This document shows positions 33,708 to 45,640 of a stretch of DNA of 64,000 nucleotides, piece by piece; position 1 is the first letter of the stretch, and every line of letters begins with the position of its first letter. Below the pieces are notes generated by a model. It searched no databases and was not told the origin of the DNA. It saw nothing but the letters and a program-made list of their open reading frames with translations. Source of the DNA: Phocoena phocoena. Taxonomy: Eukaryota; Chordata; Mammalia; Artiodactyla; Phocoenidae. Location of the stretch: NCBI RefSeq assembly GCF_963924675.1, contig NC_089221.1, positions 8,553,851 to 8,617,850 on the forward strand, read 5' to 3'. The translations under genes were made by a program, and so were the position numbers.

Positions 33708-33913
33708 GGCTTCCTTGGTGGCGCAGTGGTTGAGAGTCCGCCTGCTGATGCAGGGGACACGGGTTTGTGCCCTGGTCCGGGAAGATCCCACATGCCGCGG
33801 AGCAGCTGGGCCCGTGAGCCATGGCCACTGAGCCTGTGCGTCCGGAGCCTGTGCTCCACAATGGGAGAGGCCACAACAGTGAGAGGCCCGCGTACCGCAA
33901 AAAAAAAAAAAAA
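33708..33913 (+). mobile_element. CHR-type SINE (short form), sense
   Basis: Starts 'ggcttccttggtggcgcagt', about 206 bp with an A-rich tail. A perfect 17-bp target duplication AGAACACCAGTCATCAG lies at 33691-33707 and 33914-33930, inside the MLT1 LTR. The intact duplication suggests a relatively recent insertion. Confidence 0.94.
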
Positions 33914-34070
33914 AGAACACCAGTCATCAGATTAAGTCCTCCCCCCATCCCAGTATGACCTCAACTTAACTCGATTACATCTGCAAAGACCCTGTTTCCA
34001 AACAAGGTCCCTGGTACCTGGGGTTAGGACTTGAACTTGTCTCTGGGAGCACAACCCAACCCATACCAGT
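33914..34070 (-). mobile_element. MLT1-type LTR (MaLR), antisense, part 2
   Basis: Resumes after the SINE with 'tcgattacatctgcaaagac' (33971-33990), ending near 'cccataccagta'. Confidence 0.78.
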
Positions 34071-35407
34071 ACCAAAGGCTTATGTCTCTGGCAGGGGATG
34101 GGAACAGCTGGACGCCCTGACACATGGCTAAGGGTAGCCCAGTTTTGGCCCAGACACAGTGACAACATGGCCCAGATGGCTTACAGATATAAAGATACTT
34201 CATGTGCAGGGAGAAGAGTGAAACTAGACACACAGCAGCTGGCGATGAAGACCCGGCAAGAGGAAGGATGCTCAAGTGGGTGCCAGGAGGAAGATGGCTG
34301 ATAATTTATCCCCTACCCAGCACCCCCCAACACACACACACATGCACACACATCCATGGTCCCTCAGCACAGTGCACGTCCCCTGGAACAGACACACAGC
34401 CCCAGAGAAAGGGGAGGAAGACCCCAAACCTACTGAAATCACACACCTGGCACCTGGCAGAAGGGGGACCTGGAACAGACACTAGAGGTGGCCCTGCTCT
34501 GCACACCTGGCCTTGGGGGAGGTTTTGGTCCACGTCATAGGAAACCTTCTGCAGCCACCAGGCCCAGGCCACAGCCTTCTGGGAGTCAGGCTTGTCCAGG
34601 CTGCCCAGTGCTGGGGTGGACACTCCTGTGTGGTGGTCCGCCTTAGGGACCAGAGGGCCAAGAAGACAAGCCTGGTCCAGTGACACAGCCCAGTATAACA
34701 GCCCCATCCCAGATTGCACCAGGTCCCAGATCCCTAAGACATGATGGAGGAGAGGCCTGAGGGTGGAGCACAGAGCTCTGCTATTAAAACCTGTGGGGGA
34801 CACAGAGGCAGAAGCACCACGGCCCTGCTCCCTGTGACCAAGGGGATGCAGGGGAGAGAGGCTTTCTCCCAACCTGGGACCACAGGAGCACGGAGCCTTG
34901 TGGGCACCCCAAGAGCTCTGGCATTTGCATGGCAGTGAGGCTCCCGGGGGTGGCAGTGCCTAAGGGGTGGTGATGCAGCAGCATCAGCTCTGAGGACCCT
35001 CCACATGGTCAGTGCATGAAGTCAGCAGCTCCGGGGGCTCCAGCAGGACAGGGGGAGCGGGCCACAGGGAAGATGATGGGACCACTTCATGAGGACCCAT
35101 GAGACCAGCCCTGGGGACTCCCAGCACCAGAGGGACCCTCAGAGCCCTCTGGCACAGCAGGAGAGGACATGGGCAGAAAGTAGCAGTCTTCACTGTGAAG
35201 ACATAGCCTGGGGAAGCTCTTGTTCTCAAAGCATAGGGTGGCCCATGGGAGTTTGTCTGTTTTTAGGATGGTGAAGTAGCCAATTTCCAAACTCCTACCT
35301 ACCTGTTCTGTGATTCCCAACAGTATCATGACAAATTAAACAGTACTCAGCCACTTGGCTGTCATTCTGTGCTGACGAGGATGCCAACAAGGTCTGTGGT
35401 TAGAAAC
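34071..35407. other. GC-rich single-copy stretch, no gene recognised
   Basis: About 1.3 kb of GC-rich sequence with short CA runs near 34328-34350. The 188-codon minus-strand frame at 34306-34872 has no domain and overlaps other frames. Confidence 0.4.
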
Positions 35408-35670
35408 TGAGTGTGTGTGTCCCCCCAGGATTCATATGTTGAAGCCCTAACTCCTAGTGTGGCTGTATTTGAATATAGGCTCTCTGAGCAAGTAATTAAG
35501 GTTAAATGAGGTCATAAGGGTAGGGTCCTGACCCAAAAGGATTCATGTCCTTATAAGAGAAAACTCCAGAGAGCTCATTTTCTCTCTCTCCCTCCCCATG
35601 CACACACTGAGAATAGCCATGTGAGGACACAGCAGGAAGGTGGCCATCTACAAGCCAGGAAGAGGGCCCC
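35408..35670 (+). mobile_element. MLT1-type LTR (MaLR), sense, truncated
   Basis: 'attcatatgttgaagcccta' (35430-35449), 'gttaaatgaggtcataaggg' (35501-35520) and 'gtgaggacacagcaggaagg' (35621-35640) in order. It stops at 'gagggcccc' where a mariner end begins. Confidence 0.82.
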
Positions 35671-35696
35671 GAATGAACTTTTTGGCCAACCCAATA
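35671..35696. mobile_element. Orphan mariner terminal inverted repeat
   Basis: 'gaatgaactttttggccaac' followed by ccaa and TA, the same end as the complete MITE at 37390. Only one end is present, at the broken edge of the LTR. Confidence 0.7.
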
Positions 35697-35867
35697 GTAC
35701 AGCTCTCCTTTCATTTAGGCTATCTTTTATATTCTACTATGAAATTTTATAGATTTCTTCATTTAGGTTTTAACATTTCTTTGTTAGGTTTTGCATCAGT
35801 TAAAGATGTGCTCACTTGTGAGCTAGAGAAAATCTAAACAGCAGTGACTGTAACAAGTAAGGTTCTC
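35697..35867. other. Short AT-rich stretch
   Basis: Nothing was recognised. Confidence 0.3.
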
Positions 35868-35940
35868 CCTCCCTTCCTCCCTCTTCCTCCCTCTCTCCCC
35901 TCCCCTTGCCTCCCCTTCCTCCTTTTCCCCTCTCTCCAAG
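35868..35940. repeat. CT-rich low-complexity tract
   Basis: About 70 bases of nearly pure pyrimidine with 'cctccctctt' type units. Confidence 0.9.
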
Positions 35941-36369
35941 AAGCCCAAGGTAAGGCAGTCCAGGGCCAGAGATCATCTGGGAACAGAGCATCTTCTAGTC
36001 GTTTCTTCCACCATCCCCAGCAGGAAGCTTTCACGCTGTGATCACAAGAAGACTGCTATACCTCCTGGCATCTTGTCTGTATCCTAGGCAGGAAGAAGGT
36101 GGTGTTCTCTTCTCATCTGGTGAGGAATGCCCTCCCATGGAATTCTGCCCATGTTTCCTGAAGCATGTGACCTTCATCACATGGCCAACCATAGCTGCAA
36201 AGGATGCTGGGAGATCATGTATTTTTAGGTGAGTATATTGCCAACACAAACAAAATTTCAGGGTCTTTTAGTAAAGAAGAAAAGAGAGTGGCTATGCTCC
36301 TGGCATGGTGGCCACAGGTCTGCTCTCAGGTACCTAAAGGATTTTGTTGCTATTATGAAGGGGATTGTT
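35941..36369. repeat. Ancient interspersed repeat, family uncertain
   Basis: 'acatggccaaccatagctgc' (36179-36198), 'aaaggatgctgggagatcat' and 'acaaaatttcagggtctttt' follow the order of an old mammalian repeat that I cannot name. Confidence 0.4.
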
Positions 36370-37389
36370 TGTTTTTCTATTGCAATCTCTAATTAGTTAT
36401 TGGTAGCTAAAGAAAAATTAAAGATCTTTCTATGTTCAACTTACATTCAGCACTCCTGCTAAACTAATTTATTGGTTCTAGTCATTCATCAGGTGATTCC
36501 TTTGGTTTTTCAAACTGAACAACTAAAACATCTGAACATAATCACACTTTTATTTCTTCCTTTAAATTTTTTATTTCTTTCCTTGAAATGTGGCTAAGAT
36601 GTATAATATAGGAGCAGTGACTAGACTTTAATTTTGTTACATCATTAAGTAAGTCGGCCCCTATGGTTTTCTGGTATATATTCTTTATTAGTTCAAGGAG
36701 CCTCCTTCTATTCCATTTTCTCCATGTTTATGCGGTGAATGAACATCTATTGTGGGTTGGGGGAGGGAGGTTAGCATCTATTATGAAAACCATGGAGGTT
36801 TGGGTTTTTTTTTTTTTTTCATTTAGTTTCAGGCAGTTAACCACACCGATAAATATTCTTTGTTGAAGCAACCCTAACTGGCTCAAGATGTACTACACTA
36901 TTAATAAACTAAAATACAATTTGCTAATTTTTTTTTGGTTTTTGCATGCACATTCATAATGAGCCTTTGGAGTTTTTTTATCCTTTCCTTGTGTGGTTTT
37001 GATAATATGTTTCCTACTAACTTCATAAAATGGGTTGGTTAGCATTCCATCTTTTTCTACACTCTAGAATAGTTTCCCCAAATCTAAGGTATCTTCTTGA
37101 CTATTTGGTAGAACTCATCTATTAAACTGTATGGCATTGGTGACGCTTGCTTATTGATCTTTGTCTATCATTTCCATTTATTTTATGATTGTTTCTCTAC
37201 TTGTTCTTGGGTCTATCTTGATTATTTGTATCTTAGGAACGTTTCAATATCAGCTACTTTCTTAATATATTAGTATAAAGATATTTAATTCTTTAAAAAT
37301 TTTTAAAGGTCAAATATAGCTACAGCTATGGATCCTTTTTTTGTTTCCTCATGATATTTATTTATGCTTTCTTTTTTTTATTGATTATA
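36370..37389 (-). mobile_element. Ancient L1 (L1M-type), antisense, part 1
   Basis: T-rich sequence that is the complement of L1 ORF2, with phrases such as 'cttgactatttggtagaact' (37096-37115). It is interrupted by the mariner MITE and later by an MLT1 LTR, so it is older than both. Confidence 0.65.
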
Positions 37390-37447
37390 TTGGGTTGGCC
37401 CAAAAGTTCATTTGGGGTTTCCTGAATGAACTTTTTGGCCAACCCAA
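37390..37447. mobile_element. 58-bp mariner-type MITE (hairpin)
   Basis: Near-perfect palindrome: 'ttgggttggcccaaaagttc' on the left and 'gaactttttggccaacccaa' on the right, flanked by TA (37388-37389 and 37448-37449). The loop is only a few bases. The ends are those I associate with a cetartiodactyl mariner. Confidence 0.85.
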
Positions 37448-38100
37448 TACCTGCACAAAGCTTGCCAATTTTATTTGTCACTTTAAAGAACTTGCTTTTG
37501 GTTTTGTTGATTAACTCTACTGGACTTTCTGGCTTTCTATTTCATTATTTTCTGCTCTAATCTTTATTATTTCCTTCCTTCCACTTTCTTCAGGTTTGTT
37601 TTGTTGTCCTTTTTTTAAGTTTTTTTTTTTTACAGCTAAGAAAACTTAGCTCATTTCTTTCTTGTTTTCTAATAAACACATTTCTGGCTCTAAATTCTCC
37701 TTTGAGTAATACTGTGGCTTCATCTCACAACTTTATATGCACAACTTTTAGAGTCATTTGGTTTTAAGTAGTATAACTTCCATTTTGATTTTCTTGTTAA
37801 AACATGAATTTTTTAGAAGGTATTTTTTTAATCTCCCAATGCATGCAGGGGATATTCTGTCTATCTTTTTGCTGGTGGTTGCTGTTTTCATTGCACCGCC
37901 TCCAAAGAATAAGGACTCGTGATTTCAATCTTGGGAAATTGCACATTTTCTTTGTAGCCTAGGACATGGTTAATATTAATAACTTTTCCTATATATTTTT
38001 TAAATGAGCACACTCAGTTGGGTGCAGAGTTAATTTTTTCAAATCCTTGATAGTCTTATTAATTATTCTTTTTACTTGATCGATCCATTTTTGAGAATTG
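37448..38100 (-). mobile_element. Ancient L1 (L1M-type), antisense, part 2
   Basis: Continues the antisense ORF2: 'ctggctctaaattctccttt' (37684-37703) and 'cttcatctcacaactttata' (37718-37737). Confidence 0.65.
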
Positions 38101-38560
38101 TTATTTGTTTCCTGTGGCTGCCATAACAAATTGCTACAAACTTAGTGGCCTAAAAACAACAGAAATTTATTTTCTCACAGTTCTGGAGACCAGAAGTCTG
38201 AAATCAAGGTGTCAGCAGGGCCGTGCTCCCTCCTGAGACCCTAAGAGATAATCCATTGTCTGCCTCTTCTAGCTTCTGGGGGCTGCCCACACTCCTTGAC
38301 TGGAGGCCACCTCCCTCCAATCTCTCCCTCCATCTTCATAAGTCTCCTCCTCTGTGTGTGTCTAATCGCCCCCTGCTTCTCTCTTATAAGAACACTTGTG
38401 ATGGCATTTAGAGCCCACCTGGGTAATCCAGGATGATCTCATCTCAAGATTCTTAACTAATTACATTTGCAAAGACTCTTTACAAGCAAGGTAGTATTTA
38501 GAGGTTCCAGGGATTAGTATGTAAACATATCTTAGGGCCACAATTCAGCCCAGTGCAACA
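38101..38560 (-). mobile_element. MLT1/MST-type LTR (MaLR), antisense
   Basis: 'cctgtggctgccataacaaa' (38111-38130), 'tttctcacagttctggagac' (38171-38190) and 'taattacatttgcaaagact' in the usual antisense order, ending '...cccagtgcaaca'. Inserted in antisense L1M. Confidence 0.82.
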
Positions 38561-38890
38561 GGGGTGTGTTAAAATCTCTTCAATTCTAAGTTGGTCAATT
38601 TCTCCTTACAATTCAAAGAAATTTAGCTGTAAATAGTTCAAAGATGTGGTCTTAGGTATAAACAATGTCAAAACTATTGTATCTGCTCGATGCATTTTCA
38701 CTTTTATTAATATGAAATATCTCTCTGTCCTTCTTAAACTTCTCACTTCAAGTTCTAATTTATCTGTATGAATATTGCTACATTTTCTTTTTTAGTTAAT
38801 TCTAAAACTTTCAGAGTCATTTTGTTTCAGCCTGATTTTTATTTCACCTTTATATCATCACAGCTGATAAATGTGGGCTTATCTCTGCCA
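38561..38890 (-). mobile_element. Ancient L1 (L1M-type), antisense, part 3
   Basis: Continues after the LTR with an antisense ORF2-like T-rich sequence. Confidence 0.5.
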
Positions 38891-41800
38891 TTACAACATA
38901 TTTTTTCCCTTCACCCTGCTTTCTCTAGGCTCCTTTTGACCCTATGCTCCCAAATCTGACTTCTCTTTACCCCTCTGCACACCTGAAACCTTAGCCTCAG
39001 CTGTTTTCAAGTTCAATTACAACTTCTGGGGTAAGTTTAGGTTCTGTGAAGAATGCCATAACTGCCCCCAAAGTGCACAGGTCACACTTCTTTCAAGCAC
39101 AAGTTCTGAGAACTGTGTGAGTGACCAGTTACTTTTCCACTTTGCCAGAACTCCACCAATATTTCCACGCTCCCAGCAAAGAAACCTCTGGCTCGATATT
39201 TCAAGTGCACTCGCTATTTTAAAATGTATCCTGTCACACTGTTCTTTAGTTGAGAAATAATGAGTTTCAAAGCATCCTGTAGACACAGCCAAAGCACACA
39301 CTTTGAGAGTTACTTAGGAAAGGGGCTCCGTGTTAAGGGCAGCTAATGAAAGGTGAACAAACCCCGTCATTTGTCATTCACTGACTTTTTTTTTAACCAA
39401 GCTCCGGCAGAGCTGATTTGAAAAGGACAGAGTTACATAAGGGCACCAGTGTGCTAGGGAGAGCACGGCCACGGGGGCAGAGTGAGTGCACCTCTTCACC
39501 ACCCAGAGCAAACATTCTTGGCTCAATTGAGCTGCAGCTGCTGAGCTAGTAAAATCCCAGAAAAGAAGAAACACAGTGAAACAAGAGACAGAAGTGAAAG
39601 AAGAAAGCACAGCCAAGAGAACCTCCAGATAAGGCAGAGGCATTAGAGAGAAAAGGAATTTATAACCCAGAGAATACACTTAGCTGAGGCTTCTCACATT
39701 TCTACTATCTGTGTTAGAATCATCTGGGTTCAAGTAAAAGAATGCTCTGTCCCAGTCATCATTCATGTTTCCTTTAAAGGCACAAATTCCAGCATAGGCA
39801 ATTTCGATGGGAACTGAACTATTTATTTACTGGAGTCTTACTTATGACTGTTGTATTCAGGCAAGAGAAAAGATCCCGCTCACACAGAAAGTGGGACTGG
39901 CTTCCTCTCTCCTACGACTCCAGAGGGGGCTTCCATCTGACCCAGAACGAGAGCCAGTTATAAAATCTCGGCAAGGCCAAGGGCAGCACCGCTCAGCGAG
40001 GGAAGCCATAAACCAGATGGAAAGACATCCTCGCTCCGTACTTTCCCAGAATGTATCCTCAGGTCTGGGGTTTAAATCACTCTATGAACCAGTTTGCACG
40101 TCTGTAAACAGGTGACCGGGCATCCACAAATTCAGAACTGCCAGGAGGAAAAATAGGTAGGGTGATTAGACACACTGGCCACAGGAAGTGCTGGGTAGGA
40201 AGCTAACAGCCCGCACACAGAGGCCAGGTGTCTCTGCCAGGGATGAGAAGGGCCCCGGGGAGAGGACGGGGCCTGGGAGAACTCTGGTCCCCACCTGTCA
40301 CCCCAGCTCCCTGAACGGCCTGGGCAGGACCTTTCTCGGGATCAGTATCCCCAGCTGTGAGAGCTGTGAGACCAAGGTGCAGCCCACCTGTGTCATCAGA
40401 CCACGGGGAGCAGAGCAAGTGTTTCTTGCCATGGACTGTCCATCTCACCCCGGAAACTGTCAGCAAGGGACAGAAGAGGAGCCAGGTAAGGGCTTCTAGC
40501 CGCCTCCACCTTCAAGGAGCTGGGAGCTAAAGCCGCTGCTCCATCCAGGGCATTAGGTCCTTCCCGCATGTTCTCCAAACCTCTGTGGGAGGTGAGGCTG
40601 TCTCTGGGGTCTCCTATTCCTTCTACATGTCCACACCCTTCTCCTCCCCTAACCCCAGCCAGGCAGTCAGGCCCCAGGTGTGGTCACCTGCTGCCCTGAG
40701 TAGCCCTCTGGCTCTGCCTATCCAGGGAAGCCATACCCTTCCATGCCCAGGAATTTACCATCTACCTCCTTCCACCGGGACTCACGTCCAGGGACCCTGG
40801 AAGGGACACGTGTCATTGGAACCAATTAAGCATTCATCCCCTTTCTAACAGAACCCAGGTCTGCTTCCGAGGAAGGGCTTCTCCCACCCCCAGCCTCACG
40901 GTGTGCGGTACTGGTGGGACAGTAAACACAGGTGCTGGCAGGTCCCTGGCACCTCCTCCAGGAGGGCACTCCCCCAGGGCCCTGGGGACCCTGGGGAGGG
41001 CAAGGGACCTTGTTCTTGCCAGCCATGCAGGAGCTAAGAGGCCCTTCTCTTTCCTTTTGCCCTCCCGTCCCCTGTCTGGATGCAAATGCATCCGAGCCCT
41101 TGGACCCCACAAGAGGAGGAGCCTGGGCTCCTGAATCGCCACGTGGACCTTGCTCAGCAGCCAGGACACCCTCACTGGACTTTTACAAGAAAGCAGCTTC
41201 CACGGGGCTCAGTCACTGAAATGTGAGGTCTTATGTGTTACGTGAGCTAAAGCCTCCCTGAGGACCGAGGTAAATGGCAAAGACACAGAAACATCGCGCG
41301 TGGAAGGGCGGATGGTTCCAAAAGACAAGACTTGTCTGACATCATGTTCTGTTTTGCTCTGAGTGTCCACACTGATCCGTCTCCCAGCCCCCAACCTGAA
41401 ACCCAGTCCTAGTTTTATTTGAAGTCACAAACCCCCTACGACTGTGCCCTGCAGTCCTGGACTGCGGTCTCCAGGACTCAATCCTCGCCCTCGGGCTTCC
41501 CTTCCTGCTGGCCCTCATCCCGCCTCTTCCCAGGTTTCAGGCTTCATGACACCTGCACTGACCTTTTCTCAAAAGGGCCTGGGGTGGGGGGGACCTTGGG
41601 GAAGTTTGGGGAGGAACTCTACAGGGAGGCGCCCAGACAGCTGGGTGGGCTGGTTCGCTGCAGGGAATCATCAAGGGCGGAAGCATCACCCACCGCCCCC
41701 AGAGCCAGCAGGACTGGTTGGCTGTCTTCTTCCCTCCAGGTTTCATGATGCTTAAAAGTCTAGCATTACTCATGCCCATTTCTTTGCCAACATTGCTTTG

Positions 41801-43329
41801 CGGGAAGTGCGTGCTTTCCCCCGCGAACTCTGAGGGTCGGTGCTACCCTTCAGCTCAGCTAAGCCTCTCTCCTGGGTCCTCCAGGTGAACGGGCGGCACC
41901 GCCTCCCTGCCCCCTGGCCGCGTGGGAAGGCTACTCCCTGCCCTCCTGCACTCCCTCTCCAGCTGGCCCTGCGTCCCATCTCTTCTCTGAGGGACTCCTC
42001 CAGCCCCATGTCCATGCAGACCAAGAGGATGGATGTGTGGCGCCTCCAGAAACCTCCCTGCTCTCAATGGCAGATCTGCTGGGTTCTGCCATCCCCCTCC
42101 CCCAGTCTCATCGTTCTCAGCACGTCCTCCACGCTCACAGGACCTGATATCCTAACACAGGCGGCGGGCACGGCACTGGAAGGGAGATCAGTGTGTCTGG
42201 TGGCCCTTCAGTCCACATTCACTGAGCGCTTGCTGTGAGCCCAGCAGAGAGCAGGGACCCAGCCTCAAGGATGGGGAAGCAGGCTCCGCCTTGCCCTGGG
42301 GGAGCCACTGTCACCAAGGTGGCAGTCATGGCACGAGGCAGCCGGGGTTTCACAGAGCCTCACACGGGGTGGGAAAGGGCTGGAAGGGGTCAACTGTAGT
42401 GGGGAGGGAACCCAAGACTCCCACATACAAAGCGAGTCCCTCCTCGAGTCCAGGGTGCCCTGGGCTGGCCAGCTGTCAGCCTTCTGCCCTGCTTTGCAAG
42501 GTGGATTCAGTCCAGCAATACACCACTTGATGTGACGCAACCCTTGGCTTGGCCAGGGTCCGTGGATGAGGCCTCTAGGTCCTTTCCAAACTCAGCCACC
42601 TCAGGTCCCCAGGCTGGAGACCCTTCCACTCCTGGGCCGCCCAAGGGGCTGGGTCTCCCTGGGCCCCTCATTTTCTGGGGCTTCCTACGGTAAGCAGCAC
42701 CTTCTTACGTAGGAGGGTGTTTTGCCCAGACCAAAGTCTCTCAAACCCTCTGTGGACAAAGGCCAGGTTTTTATTTCAATTCTGCCGCCCAGGGACACTT
42801 GTGTAAAATTAACAGTAAGAAGTTCCTAGAAAAGTGGAAGGAAAAGAAAGACATACAAAATATACACCTAAATTTTTCATAATTAGCCTCAATAGACATA
42901 AAATTACTCTATGAAATTGCCATGAAGGTTTGTAAACACCCTCCATCTATCCTTATCTCACTGCAGAGGGTAACACATGGCTGTGTCTGGCACGATCCAC
43001 AAAGCACCCTGGAGCGGTGCTGCCCCAGACAAGGGGTGAGCACACGACCCCCCAGGCCGGCCAAATCATCTCATCATCTACGTGCTCTCTGTGACTGCTC
43101 TCATGCTCGGGAAGCAGAGCTGAGTAATTGAGATGAGCACTGCCTACCTGGCCTTTTACAGAGAAATGTTTGCCGACCCCGCCCCAGACCATTTCAGGGG
43201 ACACCGTCCATCCATCCGTCTCAACACCGCTGGTCTGCTCGAATCTATGGCTACTCACTCACCTTCTCTTTTCCTATTTTCCATGAGAAAATTACATCGG
43301 TAATAACGATGAGATGATATTCACTGAGG
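38891..43329. other. Long repeat-poor stretch, GC-rich in its second half
   Basis: About 4.4 kb with no confidently recognised transposable element; at most an MIR/L2-age scrap near 42212-42260. From about 39850 it is GC-rich with scattered CpG. Many overlapping frames exist on both strands, none with a domain. I see no splice-supported exon series and leave it as single-copy DNA. Confidence 0.45.
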
Positions 43330-43821
43330 ATATTAGTCTCCTAGGGCTGCTCTAACTAATTACCACAAACTGGGTGGCTTAAAAGCACAGGAATGCATTC
43401 TCTCACAGTCCCAAAAGCTGGAAGTCTGAAATCAAGGTGCCTCCAGGGCCAGGCTCCCTCCAGAGGCCCTAAGGAGAGGATCCTTCCTTGTCTCTTCCAG
43501 CCTCCGCCAGCCTCTTGGGGCTGCCGGCATTCCTTGGCTTCTGGCTACATCACTCCAGCCTCTGTCTCCTCTCTGTCTCCTCATGGCTTTCTTCCCTATG
43601 CATCTACCTTTTCCTGTTCTGCCTTTTTCAGGCGCATCTGTCACTGGACTTAGGGACTATCCGCATATCCTGATGATCTTGTCTCAAGATCTGCAACTTA
43701 ATGACATCTGTCATGACCCTTCTTCCAAATAACCCCGGGGTTCGGTCACAGTCACCGGTCCCTGGAGTTACAACCTGGATTATCTTTACCTTTCGGGGAG
43801 GCCACCATTCAGCCCACTACA
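43330..43821 (-). mobile_element. MLT1/MST-type LTR (MaLR), antisense
   Basis: 'ttagtctcctagggctgctc' at the left, 'ttctctcacagtcccaaaag' and 'tggcttctggctacatcact' follow in the antisense order, ending near 'cagcccactaca'. Confidence 0.82.
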
Positions 43822-43822
43822 C

Positions 43823-44010
43823 CCAGTGTTTGTGCCAGGCGGTTCTCAATTGAATATCATCCTCCCAACAGGTTTATGACATAGGGACTATTGTCCCATT
43901 TAATAAATGAGTAAATCACATCCCCAAGGGAGCACAGAAGGGGCAGACCCAGGATTCAGGTCCAAGCAGCCTGGTCCGGAGCCCACGCCTGTAACCACTG
44001 AGGACACCCC
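43823..44010 (-). repeat. MIR SINE, antisense
   Basis: 'ttaataaatgagtaaatcac' followed by 'caggattcaggtccaagcag' (43951-43970) and 'gtaaccactgaggac' is the complement of MIR. Confidence 0.65.
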
Positions 44011-44029
44011 AGCCCCGGGCATCACGGGG

Positions 44030-44130
44030 GCCACTCACTGAGGGCCTTTGTTCCCCGCACTGTGTGTGTGTCGTGCCCTTTATTCCTCACAGCAACCATG
44101 GAGGGGGTGGACCGCAGGCCAAGCCCTGCA
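44030..44130 (-). repeat. Possible second MIR fragment, antisense
   Basis: 'ctttattcctcacagcaacc' (44078-44097) resembles another MIR fragment next to the first. Low divergence evidence, short. Confidence 0.4.
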
Positions 44131-45496
44131 GCTGGGCCTCCCCCAAGCCTCAGAGTCTCAGGCATCTGTCCCAGATGGGAAGTAGGGCGGGAGCGGCACC
44201 CACCTCTCAACTGTGTGGCCCGGAGCGGCACTTCCTGTTCACAGCCCGCTGGTCAGCACCAGACACACCCAAGGGGGCCTGGGCCACCTCCCCACATGTA
44301 CTGAAACTATTTACAAAACGTTCAAAATTCTCAGGGTTTCGGCACACAGTTAGCATTGAGTAATTTTCAATGAGTAAATGAATGTATGAATGAATGAACA
44401 AATGAATGAAGTTAACCTGGGGAAAACGAAGGTGCCTCCACAGCTTGGTCAGCTGAGGGAGTGGACAGGTGTAGCCCAAGGCACTGCTAGCCCATATTGG
44501 TGATTTCCTGCAAATTCTTAAAAGGCACCCCCTTCTTCAAGACTTCCATTTATCAAAAAATCATCATAATATACCAATCTTTGTTAGAACAAGACAGTTT
44601 ACTGCCATCTACTGTAGTAAGATATACAAAGCTGCACCCTGTGTGATGTCGGTGGTGCCCCCTGGATACGGGCACCGCTGTGCAACGCGCAACCTGCACA
44701 ACCGTACAGAGCCGCTCTGAGTGTTGACGGTGAGACCAGATGGGCAGCAGTGGCCAGAGTCCAAAGGTGTGAGGGGATCTCAGGAAGGACCTAATGCTGC
44801 TAGTATTGGCCCCTCATATTTTAACTGCTGGCGGAGAAAAGATATGGGGAGTGAAGCACAAGCTTCTTGCACCCCCAGAGGGCAAACATGTCTAATTTCC
44901 AGACCCCGTGGTCCGGAAATGGGTCAACCAGATGCCCCAAGGAGCAATCAGACGCATGCCTGTGGGGTTGTCTTGAGTCCTGGCTGGGCTCTGGTTTTGG
45001 AAGGGCAGCCTGGCCAGTGGATGACTCCAACCGATGGCAGTGTCATATTGGTTTCAAAGGTCTGTGTGACACCAGGCTGCCAGAATGGTGCTGACATGCT
45101 GATTTTGGAGATTCTCACTCATGTCAGACACAGGACAATTTCAGGGTTCTGAGCTCCTGAAAAGCCACTGCTGACCCGTGGACCTGAGCCAAGTGTGCAG
45201 GTCTGTGGATTGGCTCTTGAGCATCTGTGTTCCACCCACAGTGCTGCCTCTGGTCCCCAGCACCCAGGGACAGCTGGGGTGTTAGCAGGTGTCCTTTACC
45301 CTGGCAGGCGGGGTGGGGGGGTCACCCCAACTCTTCTGCAGTCTCCACGCCACATGGCAGGCGGTCCTAAGGCGGCTGCACCCATCTCTTCTTAAGACTT
45401 CCCCGACCATTGCCTCACAACACCGTGGGGCTTTGGAGACATCCTCTTCCAGCTCCAATCAACATGGTGACATCACACTCTTCCAGGCCATCCTTT
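44131..45496. other. Single-copy stretch with a TGAA-rich patch
   Basis: A 'gaatgaatgaac' type (TGAA)n patch lies at about 44374-44412, possibly the tail of an L2/MIR scrap. A CTCF-like motif is at 44602-44615. No gene was recognised. Confidence 0.4.
44602..44615 (-). promoter_or_regulatory. CTCF-like motif, reverse
   Basis: The complement ACAGTAGATGGCAG matches the CTCF core CCASYAGRKGGCRS at 13 of 14 positions. Occupancy is unknown. Confidence 0.3.
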
Positions 45497-45640
45497 TTTA
45501 TTTGATGTTTTTTTCCTGTTAAACGGTGTGTTGTTTTAGCAGTTTTAGGTTCACAGCAAAATTGAGCTAAAAGTACAGAGCATTCCCACATACTCCCTGC
45601 CCCACACACACAGCCTCCCTCAACATCAACATCCTTTCGA
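45497..45640. repeat. Ancient L1-like repeat fragment
   Basis: 'agcagttttaggttcacagc' (45538-45557) followed by 'cccacatactccctgcccca' is a phrase I recognise from old L1-associated 3' sequence. Orientation and subfamily are uncertain. Confidence 0.45.

Noticed and set aside
34306..34872. Minus-strand frame of 188 codons
   Set aside because: No start context, splice signal or domain; overlapping frames occur on the other strand.
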